Positions 1-11,679 of a stretch of DNA of 64,000 nucleotides are shown piece by piece. The position numbers were made by a program, and so were the translations under genes. Source of the DNA: Ilex aquifolium (lineage: Eukaryota; Streptophyta; Magnoliopsida; Aquifoliales; Aquifoliaceae); NCBI GenBank assembly GCA_951799425.1, contig OX637398.1, positions 1,922,001-1,986,000 on the forward strand. Direction: 5' to 3'. Position 1 is the first letter of the stretch, and every line of letters begins with the position of its first letter. Below the pieces are notes generated by a model. That model searched no databases and was not told the origin of the DNA. It was given only the letters and a program-made list of their open reading frames with translations.

Positions 1-3000
1 TGTGCCTTAATTGCTTTAGCAACTCCACTAACGACATTGTTCTTACCTGATAAATGGTAACAATAGCAGAAATTATAACTGTAAAGAGCTTACATCACCA
101 AGTAGTCATACTTTGTAAGTCATACACAAATGCAAAGGATATAATTTCTGTTCATATTTTTTCATTTTTAACTTCCAGAAAAGTGGTGGATCAGCAGATT
201 TCCATCATCCCAAACAAGGTTTTTAGGACTCCACAAATCAAGGACAATTCCCCTCAAAGAAATTGAGCAAATCCCGGTAAACTAAAAGTTTTCGATGGGA
301 GCAATGTAACCTGAAGCTATTGTAGATAGGAACACAATTCTAGTCTTTCAGCCGACTACAAATAGTTGGGACAATGCTCTGGGGGGTAGTATGAACTTAT
401 ATCCCAAATAAAATAATAATCAGCAACCATAATGTTAAAAAATCAAAAGGAATCATCAAAAAAAAAAAAGTTAAGACTGTTATGAACTGCAATAATATTA
501 CCTATAGCAAGGACAGGTCGCTTTTTCATCTTCAAGGCTTGCTTTCGTAGAAGCAGCCTTTCTTTATTGGAAAGATGTGCAGATCTGGAAGGTATCCCAT
601 CAGACCCATTCTCTACAGCACTGTCAACTGATGGCTTTAACTCAATTTTCGGTGAATCAACAGAAGACTCCATGGTCTTGATGTCATGAACATGAGGCTC
701 GGTATTACTGATGGCTGAAAAGCTTGTCTGAAATTGTGACTAAAATCAACGTAGCATATACCAAATTAAAATTTATGAAAGTAAAATAGTAATTTAAAGT
801 TGAAAAAAAATATCAGTTTAATTTTACCTCAAAATCATCAGGACAAGTTACAGAATCAACATCTCCATTTTCCCCTTTCATATCCATACCAGGATTGGTG
901 TCTTTAGGTGCTGATCCAGATAAAGACCCTGGTTCAGTCATATCAAACTCACTATCTTCCTTGCTCTCATTTTCAAAAGAGAAATCTCTAAGCGTAGCCT
1001 GCTGAGTGATTTGCAGATTATCACTTGAAGCATCCATGACATCCTTTGAGTTACCTAAACCAGCACCATGACTTTCTGCCGCCTTCAATTACGATGCCAA
1101 AACCGAAATGCACAAAGTAAATTTTGAAGAAACCCATAATTACAAAAAAATTGAGAAGGAATATTATTAAGGACCAAATCCACGAGGACGCAGTTGAAAA
1201 AAGAGTACCTGCATTACTGGGCGATGCATAAAGGTAATACTAATACCAATATGGAAAAAAAATTACTGCAGCATAAATTAAGGCACCATCAAAGCGGTAG
1301 GCACATATACTGGATTTTTTATTGTACCATAAAATTTTCCAGCTTATGTACTAATAGACCTCCTTGTGTAACTCTCTATCTCTCTCTCTGAGGTATCACA
1401 ATGACATTTTCCAAAAAGTCAATTTTTTATACAAGTTTCTTATTAAATGGGAAGACACCGTAGGCATATGCAGAAATGCATGGATTTTAGAATGAGGCGG
1501 ATATTAATAATTTCATATGTATGGCCTGGTGTAAGAGTTAATTGGATACACAAGCATCAGAATCTCTGATTTTCATTAACCTGGGCTATAAACGAAAAAA
1601 TAATTACCATCACACAATGATAGTATTTTGGCCTTCACTTTTGAACATCGGCCTAGCATGCTCCTCACTTGACCTCTACATTCAGCTAATGGCAAGCAGG
1701 ACTCACTGAACTAGGTCAGCACTAGATCGCTTCAACTCACCTGACAGCATTGTATTTGTCTCTAGCTCTTTGACCTGGTACTTATCCCTAAGTTGCCAAC
1801 ACATCAAAAAATAGAGCAAAGAGAAAATAAAAAAGTACGAGAGAGAACTCACTAACTCAAGTTTCAATTGCTTGGCCATCGGCATATGACTTGTCTCCTC
1901 GTCTTTGGCCTGCGACAAGACAAAGCTACGTAACTCAATTAACACTAATGTATTAAATGGATAAAAATGGACTAAAATCTATGTAAAAATAAGGCAACCC
2001 ACCAACTGAAGCTTAAATTGATCTATATTCCTGCTAAGCTTCAAAACATGAAGTTTCAAGGACTGCATCATACAAGAAAGAGAAAGCATAAGACACAACT
2101 GGGAAATGTTAAGGAAAAAACAAAAAGATATCAATAATGCACAATTTATCCACAGATGCCAGAAGATGGTCACAGGCCAAGGAAGCTGGGTCCCTCAACT
2201 TGACGAATTCACACCAACATAACTTTCAAAGAAAGTAACCCAGCCACACTACCCTAATGACCACATAGATAGAAAGGATGAATTAGCAGGCATCAACTAC
2301 CTTCAATCTTTTTCCTCCAGTAGCAGAAGGTCAATGAATAGCAAAGTACAAGCTGCAATGCTTGTGCTACAGTATACACGTGTGCACTTTACCTCGCGAC
2401 GCTGGGCCTCTATAGAGCGCTTCAATGCTTCTCTTTTATTTAGGAGTGTCTGAGGCCTCAAACAAGCAGGGCGTTTGTAATTCTTCCCACGGTACACGAT
2501 GATAGCATAACCTTTACTGACTCGCTCAACTGCCACTAATATTCCACCACTTTCTGCCTCTAATTTCCGCGCTATTCCGTGAACCTCTTTAATGTTTCTT
2601 TCACCAGATATTATTTTCACAAGTTCCCTATATTTCCAGTGAAGGTGCATGTTTTCAACGGTTCCATCAAAAACTCCTCGTCTACCTAAGCATGGAAAGA
2701 GAAAATGCTAATCAGATTTACTTCTCTGGACATCCAATTGTTTTAAAAGCTTTTCAAATGCCCTTCATTTGCTCATGAGGAAAGAAGAAAATTTGTCAAC
2801 TAGTATTAAGTTTTTTATGACACTTATGGTACACAAAAAACTCACCCAATAGGAGAAAAGGATTCATTCTCAAGCCAACCTTCCTCAGCATATATCTTTC
2901 TTCTTCAGTGATGCCTTCTTTATCTATTTCAGGTTGTTGGGAGATCTCTTCCTTTTCCAGATCTGCCAAAAGTTCCTCTGCCCTGGCTTTCTTGGCTAAT

Positions 3001-5443
3001 GCCTGTCATGCAAACATGATATTGGAACACATGTAAAAGTAATAAGTAAAAAGAATCAAGCAGCCGACTTAATCGAACTTCATAAAAACATACAATGGAC
3101 AACTTGCTGCTTGTTGTTTTTATAGCTGCTTCCTTGAACCTTAGCTTCTTTTGTTCAGGGGTAAGTTTACATTTGTGGTCATTTGTCTTGTCTTGCTTAT
3201 GCTCAGAAGCACTCAACAGAGTCCCAAGTTTATGCTCTGGTGGATGCATAAATGATGAATTATCATCTTTCCTGATTTTCTCGCTGTGAATTTCATAATT
3301 CCTCCGTTCTTCTATTGCTGAAGAAACTGCAGCTGGCAGGAAATCCTTTCCTCTGTAAAACACAATGAATTCCTTATCCCGTGACAGCAATGTTCCTCCT
3401 GTCAGACCCTGCAAGAGTTTTTTTTTTTTTTTTTGTGGGGGGGGGGGGGGGGGGGGGGGAGGATGCAAGAGTTAAATTTCAAGGAAATCTTTGGTAAAAG
3501 GAGTCCTCAACAAAGGTCTTGCCAGCAAAGTGCTTAAAAAGATTCGCATAACACAAAACCTACATAGAACATATACTGAACTACGTTCAGTGAGTACAGT
3601 ATGAATTCTATTGGAGATTACAGACATGAACAAAATACTAAACACGGGCATACCAATACAAGTGACAGTATCCATTTGGCTGAATAAGAAAGAATAGCTA
3701 CGTTATCAATACCTTCAGCTCTTCAGCCATCATTTGACTGTTAGTATTCTGAACTCCTCTCTTCACTGCAATTTTTGCAATCTCACACTTCTCCCAAAGC
3801 TTTACAATGGCAGCAGCTAATCCTTGAAGTTTTCTGTTTCTGCCTAAGACAAAGAAAAAACAAATGTAACGAAAATTTAGCAGATGGATTACAGTCATCC
3901 AATTAGAAATCACTTACCCAAAACAAAATGGCAGGGCAGTGGCCGCCCAAGTCTTCTTAATATTGTCGCTTCGTCATCTGTTAGTTTAGGTTTCACACCG
4001 TATGGAAGAAGCCGGAAAGGTCTCCTGTATCCTTGGACAATTGCTGGTAGAAGATCAGCATCAACCGGTAAAGGATCATATCCCCACCAATCAACAAAGC
4101 GTGGGCCGAGTCCCTCTAACAGATGGTCAGCTTCTTCCGCAAGTTGTGCCTCACCAGGAAGTTGGAATCTTACTCTGTTTGGAGAACCTACACCATTTAT
4201 CAGGGGTGGAGGAGCCACTTTGTTTGATGAGTTTGGTCGAGCAGAATCGACAATATCCGTGCTATACGAGTAGCTTTGCCGTCCATCGTCATCTACTCGA
4301 TCCCTCCTTGGTAAATCACCATCAGAAAGGCCCTTTGATGAGTTAGTGTCGGAGAAGAAGTATGGATACTTATAATCAGCTCCTCTGTACAATATTATAT
4401 TACTTCCAGACCTCCAAATAACCAACCCTCCAGTTTTTCTCTGAGAACATCCAAACAAAATACATTCCAACCGAATATATGTCAGTCACAAAAATAAAAC
4501 ATGCCAAAACAAATATTTCAGTGAATCCATAGACCAATATAAAGATATCTGATACCAGTATGAGATAACATATCATCATGATCTTGATAAACTTCCAAGT
4601 TTCAACCAAGTTCATACACTTAATAAACATAGCATTTGGTATAACTACAAAATGAGATATACTTCAGATGTAATAATATTCTTTAAGAGAGATAAGAAAA
4701 TGTCATCTAACCTCCAATAAATCATGAGTCCTCTTCATGTTCAACCTACATATATCCTCACAAACGATCTTCACAAGCTCCACCCCCCTCCACCTTTCAT
4801 GAATCCCATTCACAATCCCCTCGGTAATCCCCGCCTTCCCAACCTTCAACTTCGTCTTCAACCCAATCCCAATTGCCCTCAGCCTCCTCAACTCCTCCTT
4901 CGGTAACCTTAACTCCGCCAATGTCGGCACTTTCTCTCTCTCCTCCGCTCTTTTCTTCAACTTCTCCTCTCTTTTCTCCTTCCCAACCTTAATCCTCAAT
5001 TCATGATACCTCTGTATCGCATTTCCTGACCCCGGTTCCGGCACCGGGTTCTCCGGCGTGCTCCAACTCGAGTCAATTGTATGTCCAATCCGGTATTTGG
5101 GCAACTGGGTAGGTAATGGCACAAAAATCTCACCAGGGGAGGAGAGTTTGGTATTGGTGTTTATGATATTTTTAGGGTCTTCTTTGTCGTTATCTTCCAC
5201 ATAGCCGAGGCTGCGGAGTTTTTCGGCGATTCTTTGGATGGCGGATTGAGGGAGGGTTTGGGTATCGGAGGTGGTGGCGGAGGCGGAGATTCGAACGTGG
5301 AGGGTTTTAAGGAGCTTTTTAGGGTTGTGTGAGAAAAGGGTTTCCGGTAAAGGTGGTGCAAAGAAGAAGCGATATGAGAGTGAGGGATTTGGGAGGGTTT
5401 TGGAAGGGAGTGAGGTTTGATGGTTGCAGAGAGGCATCAACAT
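1..5443 (-). CDS. CFM2: CFM2-like CRM-domain plastid intron splicing factor (3' end outside window)
   Basis: Twelve exons join in frame: 5443-4712, 4440-3918, 3843-3713, 3408-3094, 3002-2846, 2685-2393, 2062-2003, 1909-1853, 1774-1741, 1075-828, 727-502 and 46-1. They give about 940 residues, and the end lies beyond base 1. Four CRM RNA-binding domains are visible: CRM1 at residues ~177-275, CRM2 ~395-490, CRM3 ~605-705 and the start of CRM4 at ~900. Their GxxG-type loops read [24 protein letters not shown] and GKNNVVSG. Four domains rather than three, and the match along the whole chain, point to CFM2 rather than CFM3. The family acts in chloroplasts, helping to splice plastid introns such as those of ndhA, ycf3 and trnL. 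The N-terminal ~60 residues are rich in Ser, Thr and basic residues, as in a transit peptide. A Lys/Glu-rich helix (~150-172) precedes CRM1. The least certain exon is the 34-base one at 1741-1774, chosen because it alone keeps the phase. The start is the ATG at 5443. Confidence 0.9.
3417..3459. repeat. T-run followed by G-run homopolymer tract in a CFM2 intron
   Basis: On the plus strand about 18 T (with one G break) are followed by about 23 G. On the coding strand this is a C-run and then an A-run, ending just upstream of the acceptor AG at 3410-3409 of the exon 3408-3094. Such tracts vary in length and are prone to assembly error. The C-run may serve as a displaced pyrimidine tract, but that is inference. 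Confidence 0.85.
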
Positions 5444-7143
5444 TTGGTGAGATAGACTGGAGAGTTAATATGTCTATTAGGTTGCAAGTGTGTATCAATC
5501 CATTGAAGTCATTTGAGTTAACTGGATAGAGTTGTCTTTTGGATCGTCTCTCTCAGTTCAGTGTGTTGAGTGATGGTGTTGACGTTCGTTTCTTATGTGC
5601 TTTTCTTACCCGCCATTAACGACGGTCACAACGTTATCTGGTTCTTCCCATTTTCTCTCTCTCTCTTTTTTTTTTTTTCCTTTTCTTTGTCTATCTTTTT
5701 GCTGAATCTATAAAGAATCAATTTCAATTTGTTTAAAATACTTTCCATTATATAAATTCAATATAATTGTTTTATTCAAAATAATAGGGGTATTTACATG
5801 TGCATCAGATAACAAACTGGATAGACTCACATAGTTTAAATTTTTAGGTAGGTACAAACTTTATATTTGGCTGATGATCTTAGATGAACTCTCAAAAAAA
5901 TAATATCATTCTTAAAAAAAGTGATAGATTCTTAGTATTAAAGAATCTTGATATTGAGGTCCTGAAAAAAATAGGATTCTTAATAGAGTGGTTATACGGT
6001 AACTCATAAAGAGTCGTAAAATCTTGGTACTTGAAAGAACAAACTCTTTTAAAAGGGATTGGACACAATGTCTGTGGAAAGTGGTAGATCAGAGTCAAAG
6101 GAAAGCCAAGCTCGAAATGGTTCATACATGCATACGAGATTGTTGAATATTGCATGTATGAAAATTCTCGTCACATAGAAAATTAAGTTAAAGTGTCTTA
6201 ATATATTATTGATAGGCTCACCACCTATAGACTTAAACTTTTAGACGAGCATAATTTTCATACATATATATTAGGTCTTGAATCAATGGGCTCTCCGGCC
6301 TCTCAACAATAAATTTATAATTTAATATGAGATTAGCGGTTGACCTAAGTGCCCTTGTTGTTGGATATTAAATTAGCAAGTTCGAACATCTTCGTCTCCT
6401 CCAGTCCTTGACAAAAAAAAAAATGGTTCAATAAGTATACCATTTCTCTTGAATTGCGCCGTCCAAACTTGCTATGATGGAATTAGCTTCCAAAATTTTA
6501 AAAATGGACCCAATTAAATTTAGTTGGATCTGTTCAAATTTTTTTTCTTTCAAAAAGATGTATTCCAACCACATAATATAACAGCATCCCAAATAGAGAA
6601 AGAAAAACTAACAACAACAATAATAATAACTAATCTCCCATGGAAAAATGGTTAAACAATGTCCCCAAAAATTATTGTCTTCTTGGACTTTGAGGGCAGC
6701 AATTCTTATACATATTCCAAATATACATTAATGAAAATAATGAAGGATCACAAACACAGGGACTTGTTAACAATGTAATTGTTTGTGATTATCTTTCCCA
6801 AGCAATTAGCTGAAGCATATTGCTTACATAATGTGTATTAATACACACAAATATGATACATGTTGTTTACAAATGGGTCCTTTATTCACTAAACCCCTTC
6901 ATGTCCAGCAACACACACAGCTCGGACGACTGGAGATCAGAATAGATTTCACATAACGAATGTCCTGTAAATGATGGAGATCCATGTTTGTAAAAAGAAG
7001 CGCATCAGCTAGGGAGTAGTATACGATTTCATATGGGTAAATAACGTTTATTCATTCTAATGAAGGGACTTTTACATTCATATGCTCAATATACTTTTGC
7101 TCAACAAACTTATTGGAGACATGGCTGTTACTTGCTCTAAAAC
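5444..7143. other. Intergenic space between CFM2 and the CREG-like gene
   Basis: This holds the CFM2 5' UTR and promoter (a CT-rich leader up to ~5690) and then AT-rich DNA. No supported coding sequence was found. A possible short LTR-type fossil at ~6141-6340 is listed separately. The rest shows no structure that I could name. Confidence 0.6.
6141..6340 (+). mobile_element. Possible TRIM/short LTR-type fossil
   Basis: About 166 bases begin with TGTTGA and end with TCAACA, the inverted-end pattern of a plant LTR. Downstream, near 6320-6340, comes a stretch that loosely resembles a Met-tRNA primer-binding region. No coding region, second LTR or clear target-site duplication was seen. If real, it is an old, degraded remnant. 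This is a weak call from end motifs only. Confidence 0.28.
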
Positions 7144-9728
7144 TCACATTTTGGCATTCAGGTACTCATCCACCGTGAGGGGTTTAGGACCGCCAAACCA
7201 ATTAATCATAAAAATGTTCTCCACTTCCAATTTGAAGATCTGGAAGTTGTGATCCTTAGGCCAGTCTATCAACCATCATAGAGAGATTTATTATCATCAG
7301 TGAACGACAGTATAAAAACTGACAAGAGCTGGAAAGTAAATAATGGGCAGATTAATAAAGAAAGAATAGCTGCTGCTAACATAGAGTACGTCTGATTACC
7401 TTTCATCTCAGGATGCTTTGTGAACAAAGCAGTCCGAGCATATTCAGCTTCATCAGGGTTTCCTAACTTCAACTGCATCATAGAGCCAACTTTTCATCAA
7501 AGTTAGAAAGCTAAGAAAAACCTAGTCTTTTTTATTCTTCTTTTACAAGCAAAACCTTATTCCAACTCGCAAGGCTAATTATATTCATACATCAACATGT
7601 GCTGCTTATGCCATTATGAGATATTTATCGACAAAAATTCCCCTGATCCAACTAAGAAAAAATCGTATGACAATTTTTTCCCCGGAAAGTAACATGATAA
7701 AAATACTTTAAGTGGCATCCATAGTTGAGTCCATCATGAATTGATAAATTCAGAAAAAACCAAATTTAAAAGAGGTTCTGAAAATGTTTCTAAACGGACA
7801 TTTCTGTTTAACCTTAACAGCGTTCAAGAAGGGGATCAATACTTTCCCACATTAAGGCTTGTGTCAATTTTTGAACACTACAGATTAAAGACTGCACATT
7901 CTTAAGAAGGTCAAAAAATTTGCAGTGTCAACTTCCTAAAATTTAAGTTGCCTCGAAAAATCACAAAAAGCAGCTGAGGGTGCAACTCTAAGTGCATTGC
8001 TAGTAGGACATGCACACAAATTGTGTCTATGGCATTATCCTTGTTTAAATCAATCGATAGCTAGATTCTATGCTACCATTGGAGTGTCTGTCTTAATGGC
8101 ACATCGTCAAGTGGTGTTAAAACAGTGGTTACACACCTTGTATCTGGCTAAAACTAGTCCTTAGAAATAAGTTAAAAGTGAAACAAACTGCATAATTACA
8201 GTATAAAATCAAGAAAGCATAGATTAATACCAGGGAAACAAATGACATAGAGGGCAAAGGAGAATTGGAAACCAATACACAAAGTTCATAATGCCACATA
8301 CAACGTAACTATACATAACAGCTAATTGGACAACACACCTTTCCTGTGAGTGTAATTTTTGCACAAGTGGGGTTCTCAGGGTCCGTCTTGCCACAAGTTC
8401 CAATTGGGTACTCACTGACTGTGAATGATGATCTTTGGTCTTTCAATGCATATCTTGCAGTTGGATCCAGGGTAGTCAGATAAAAATATGGGATGCCACT
8501 GCCTTTGTCGGGTAGGCCATCACTAAATGAAACCACATTTCTGCATGGTATTTAGTGTTTAGATATTTTGGTTGAGTGATACATAAAAATGAAGAACACA
8601 AGAATACCATAACAATTTCCGGCTACTAGTATTGCAAGCAATAGTCAGGTGCAAAACTTTTTGGTCAATTCGAAGTAAGGTGTGATCATTAATGAAACAG
8701 AAAGACTGGCTTTATAAACGAATTTGGTGGTGTGACTTTTTTCAGAAAGTTCAGGACTCAAGGCAACTCCCCCCAACTTCACTCCTCTCCTCCCTCAGTT
8801 CACCACCCAACATGGGAAATAAAGGCCTCAAATCAGACAAGAAGAAAGAGTTAGTAATGCATTGTAAGCACACTAGTTCAGCTGGATCAGCATGTTGCAT
8901 CTCGAGGAATCTGAACCTCTAGACAGTACATTAAGGCCTTCTGGTTTTAAGTCTAAGGTGAAAATGTCCCACTGTTTAAAAAACATTGAACATAGACTCG
9001 GAATGGATTGAGTGGTTGCAAATGCCACCACCAACCTTTGGACGCCTTGCCATAATGCAAACTCGGGACATGTGCAATCATCCATCTTTGCTCTGGCTTC
9101 AATTGTCATCAAATCACAATATATTCCTCACGTAATATAACTTCAGATTAAAATAACAAAATTACACTTAGGTCTTGATTGACTTGTTTGATTCACTTTC
9201 ATATAGTATTTGTACGAAGTCTGAATGCATACTGTTCTTTTGATCGCACAACATATTACACCTATAAGTTAATGTGACATTGATCAAGCGTATGTCACTT
9301 AATAGTCAGAAGAGCCTTTAAGAGAATTATACAAAACATACCCAAAAGGTGCTCCTCCCAAATCACCTGCGATAGTACTGCAAAAATAAAATGACCATAT
9401 GAGTTTGTATTTCGATAATATTTAAGCAGCAAACGCAAAAGCATGTATCGTATCAGAAATTCAAAGATTTGCTAAAGGCCTGCAATGCTCTTTGTCAATA
9501 TCTTATAGTAATTAAACTGGCATATGCCTATATCAATCGTTGAACTTTTCAAATCCATATATTACTTGTTCTGTCTTATCTAGATGCCATATCAAGGATG
9601 TTCAATCAGAAAGAAAAACAAGAAATTCGCATTTCCCTAATATCCCTTGCATTCAAGCACAACCGTTTTCGATTCAGAACTGGTAATTAATATAATAAAG
9701 AAACCAAGAAGTCAAATTAACATCAACA

Positions 9729-9795
<67 letters not shown>

Positions 9796-9972
9796 ATACT
9801 TGAGGACACCCCAGGAAGACTGAGAGACCAACCATCGAGCGAAGGCAGCAGCACTATCAGGGCGGGGTCTGGGGAGAGATAATGGGAGAGAGCGTCCCTG
9901 AACCGAATTTCGGAAGATCCCCAACACGACGACCAAACTAAACATATACACATAGACCTCTTTGATTCTCAT
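7144..9972 (-). CDS. CREG-like secreted protein, pyridoxamine 5'-phosphate oxidase fold
   Basis: Five exons (9972-9800, 9377-9342, 8540-8339, 7472-7400, 7265-7144) give 201 residues and a TGA stop, with all phases closing. The protein opens with a hydrophobic signal peptide (residues ~8-26, ending SVQG). It then has the flavin-reductase/PNPOx-like split-barrel fold typical of CREG proteins: an ARWLVSQSSWGVL segment, GGAPFGNVVSFSDG, IPYFYLTTLDPTA, the TCGKTDPENPTCAK loop, and a C-terminal WFGGPKPLTVDEYL. It matches the plant family annotated as pyridoxamine 5'-phosphate oxidase family (recalled Arabidopsis relative At2g04690). CREG members are secretory or endolysosomal glycoproteins that usually do not bind FMN, so enzyme activity is not implied. 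Exon 2 is only 36 bases and fixes the phase. Intron 1 begins beside a long GA microsatellite. A TATA box lies about 60 bases upstream of the ATG. Confidence 0.88.
9729..9792. repeat. (TG)n(GA)n microsatellite in intron 1 of the CREG-like gene
   Basis: Five TG units are followed by about 27 GA units. On the gene's strand this is a CT tract starting about 6 bases after the exon 1 donor (GT at 9799-9798). Its length is probably variable between individuals. Confidence 0.95.
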
Positions 9973-10027
9973 TTTCTTCCTTTGAATGCCGATGAAGATG
10001 AACTGTACTACTCAAGAGCTGCCCAAG

Positions 10028-10037
10028 TATTTATATA
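10028..10037 (-). promoter_or_regulatory. TATA box of the CREG-like gene
   Basis: The minus strand reads TATATAAATA, about 56 bases before the ATG at 9972. The position suits a short 5' leader of about 30 bases. An (AT)n run lies just upstream at ~10048-10073. Confidence 0.6.
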
Positions 10038-10291
10038 CATACAGTTACATAAATATATATATATATATATATATAGATACTTTTAATGTCAACCGTTAGA
10101 TCATAAAAAATGACTAACATTAACTGCAAGAACTTACCAAACTAATCTTTTTATCAAAAAAGAAATTTCAATGCAATATTAAAAACAATCTTTATAATAA
10201 TATTAGAAAAGTATATTTAATTTTTTAAGTTCATTTTAAACAAATAAAATCTTATTAATTAGGTCAAATTAATGCACAATCCAACTAATAA

Positions 10292-10940
10292 TTGCCAAAT
10301 GCCAAATGCCAAATGCTCTAGCTACTGTTTTCAAAGCTAAGCTGCTATGGAGTGAAGTCAAACAAGTGCAAACACGTGAAGAAAGAAGTCTGCTGCCTTC
10401 TCCCAGGTCAGTCCCCTCTCCTTCTCAGATTTTTCAAGGTCCTAAAATTAGTTGTGATGGGGCTTTGAAAGAGAGGACCGCTGCTATAGGAATTGTTTTG
10501 AGGGACACAAATGATATATTTTTGGACGGTATCGGTAAGAAAATTTATGTAGTTTCAAGTCTATATGTCGAGGCGGCAGCGGTAAGAGAGGCTTGTTTAC
10601 TTGCAAAGGTATCAAACCTTCGATTTTGCTCAATTGAGAGTGATAATCAGAAAGTTATTCAGCTGAGCTCTACCTAAGGAGTCCCTCCCTGGGAAATTTA
10701 TGCATTTGTAGAAGATATTAGAACTTACTCTAGACACCTAGATCTTATATTTTTTCACAAGTCAAGAGCCCTCAACAGGGCAGCTCATTGGGTGGCTGCA
10801 ACTGCATTTTTCGATTCTATAGCAGTTAATTGGGTCAGCTGTCCCCCGTTAGAGTTTAAGACTTTGTTTTTTTCTGATTGCAATCAAAATTTTCATACTT
10901 GAATGAAATTTTCTATTTTCCTGATCAAAAAAAAAAAAAA
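10292..10940 (+). mobile_element. 5'-truncated LINE with RNase H domain, poly(A) tail and 9-bp TSD
   Basis: The same 9 bases, AACTAATAA, flank the insert at 10283-10291 and 10941-10949, and a run of A (10927 onward) ends it. These are marks of target-primed reverse transcription. One frame from ~10306 to the TGA at 10900 encodes a type I RNase H-like domain of the kind at the C-terminus of plant L1-type LINEs. Visible parts are the first-strand motif around SCDGALKERTAAIGIVLRD, an AAAVREACLLA helix and the IESDNQKVI strand, then SRALNRAAHWVA. The frame is interrupted once, by a TAG stop at 10675. The reverse transcriptase and everything 5' of it are missing. A triple GCCAAAT repeat sits at the 5' junction. 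It is a dead copy. Confidence 0.82.
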
Positions 10941-10949
10941 AACTAATAA

Positions 10950-11679
10950 CCACGTCTCACACATGAGTCCTTATGCTTTTGAGTAAAGTTGGCACAGCTA
11001 AACGGTCAGATTGTGTGGTCGTTCAAGTTTCTTAGCTGATACTAGCGAAGAAGACAAAGACAGGGTTCTATCCTCTGAAACGGGGTACAGGACAAAGTAT
11101 GAGTTCCTTACATTGAAGAGTTGTACTTTGGAGACTACAGAGGTTTTGACTCAAATAAAAGGGCAACTAGTACATACCCGATAGGTGGTCGCTGATTTAT
11201 ATCCTACACTGAGTTGCAGAGGATATGGGAAGGAGTTAAAAAGCGGACGGGACAACGGGATAACGGGACAAGGGGCGAGGGAGGAACACAACCCACGAGG
11301 TACACGGCCCAATTAGCGGGCCCCGCAGCATGATTGAGCATTAATCCGTTTTAAAGTCGATCCTTTTTTTTTTTTTTTTTATCTTTGTCTTATCTTTTTG
11401 GCCCACATCCACATGTAATGTAACGACCTGTTTCTGTGTCGAGTTGGGCAAATAATTTTAGATACGAAAGTGGATTGATCTATAATTAGTGAATAGGGAA
11501 TTAAAGTTTTTTTAATTTTATCGGCTTAAACAAATAAATAATTTGAATATTTATGATACAATAAATCTTAACTCAACTTAATTCATTACAATTCAATATT
11601 ATTAAGCTCAACTACTAGATTGACCCAACTTGAGTCATCCAACATAAGTATACCAATTCTTAGATCATCAAGTGATATC
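10950..11679. other. Intergenic DNA without recognised genes
   Basis: No supported reading frame. The stretch at ~11255-11285 repeats an ACGGGA-type motif three to four times. The rest is AT-rich and unremarkable. Confidence 0.5.

Noticed and set aside
9712-9972. Extension of CREG exon 1 into a Ser-Leu repeat protein
   Set aside because: The repeat is the translated CT microsatellite after the donor at 9799. Splicing at that donor restores the family sequence.
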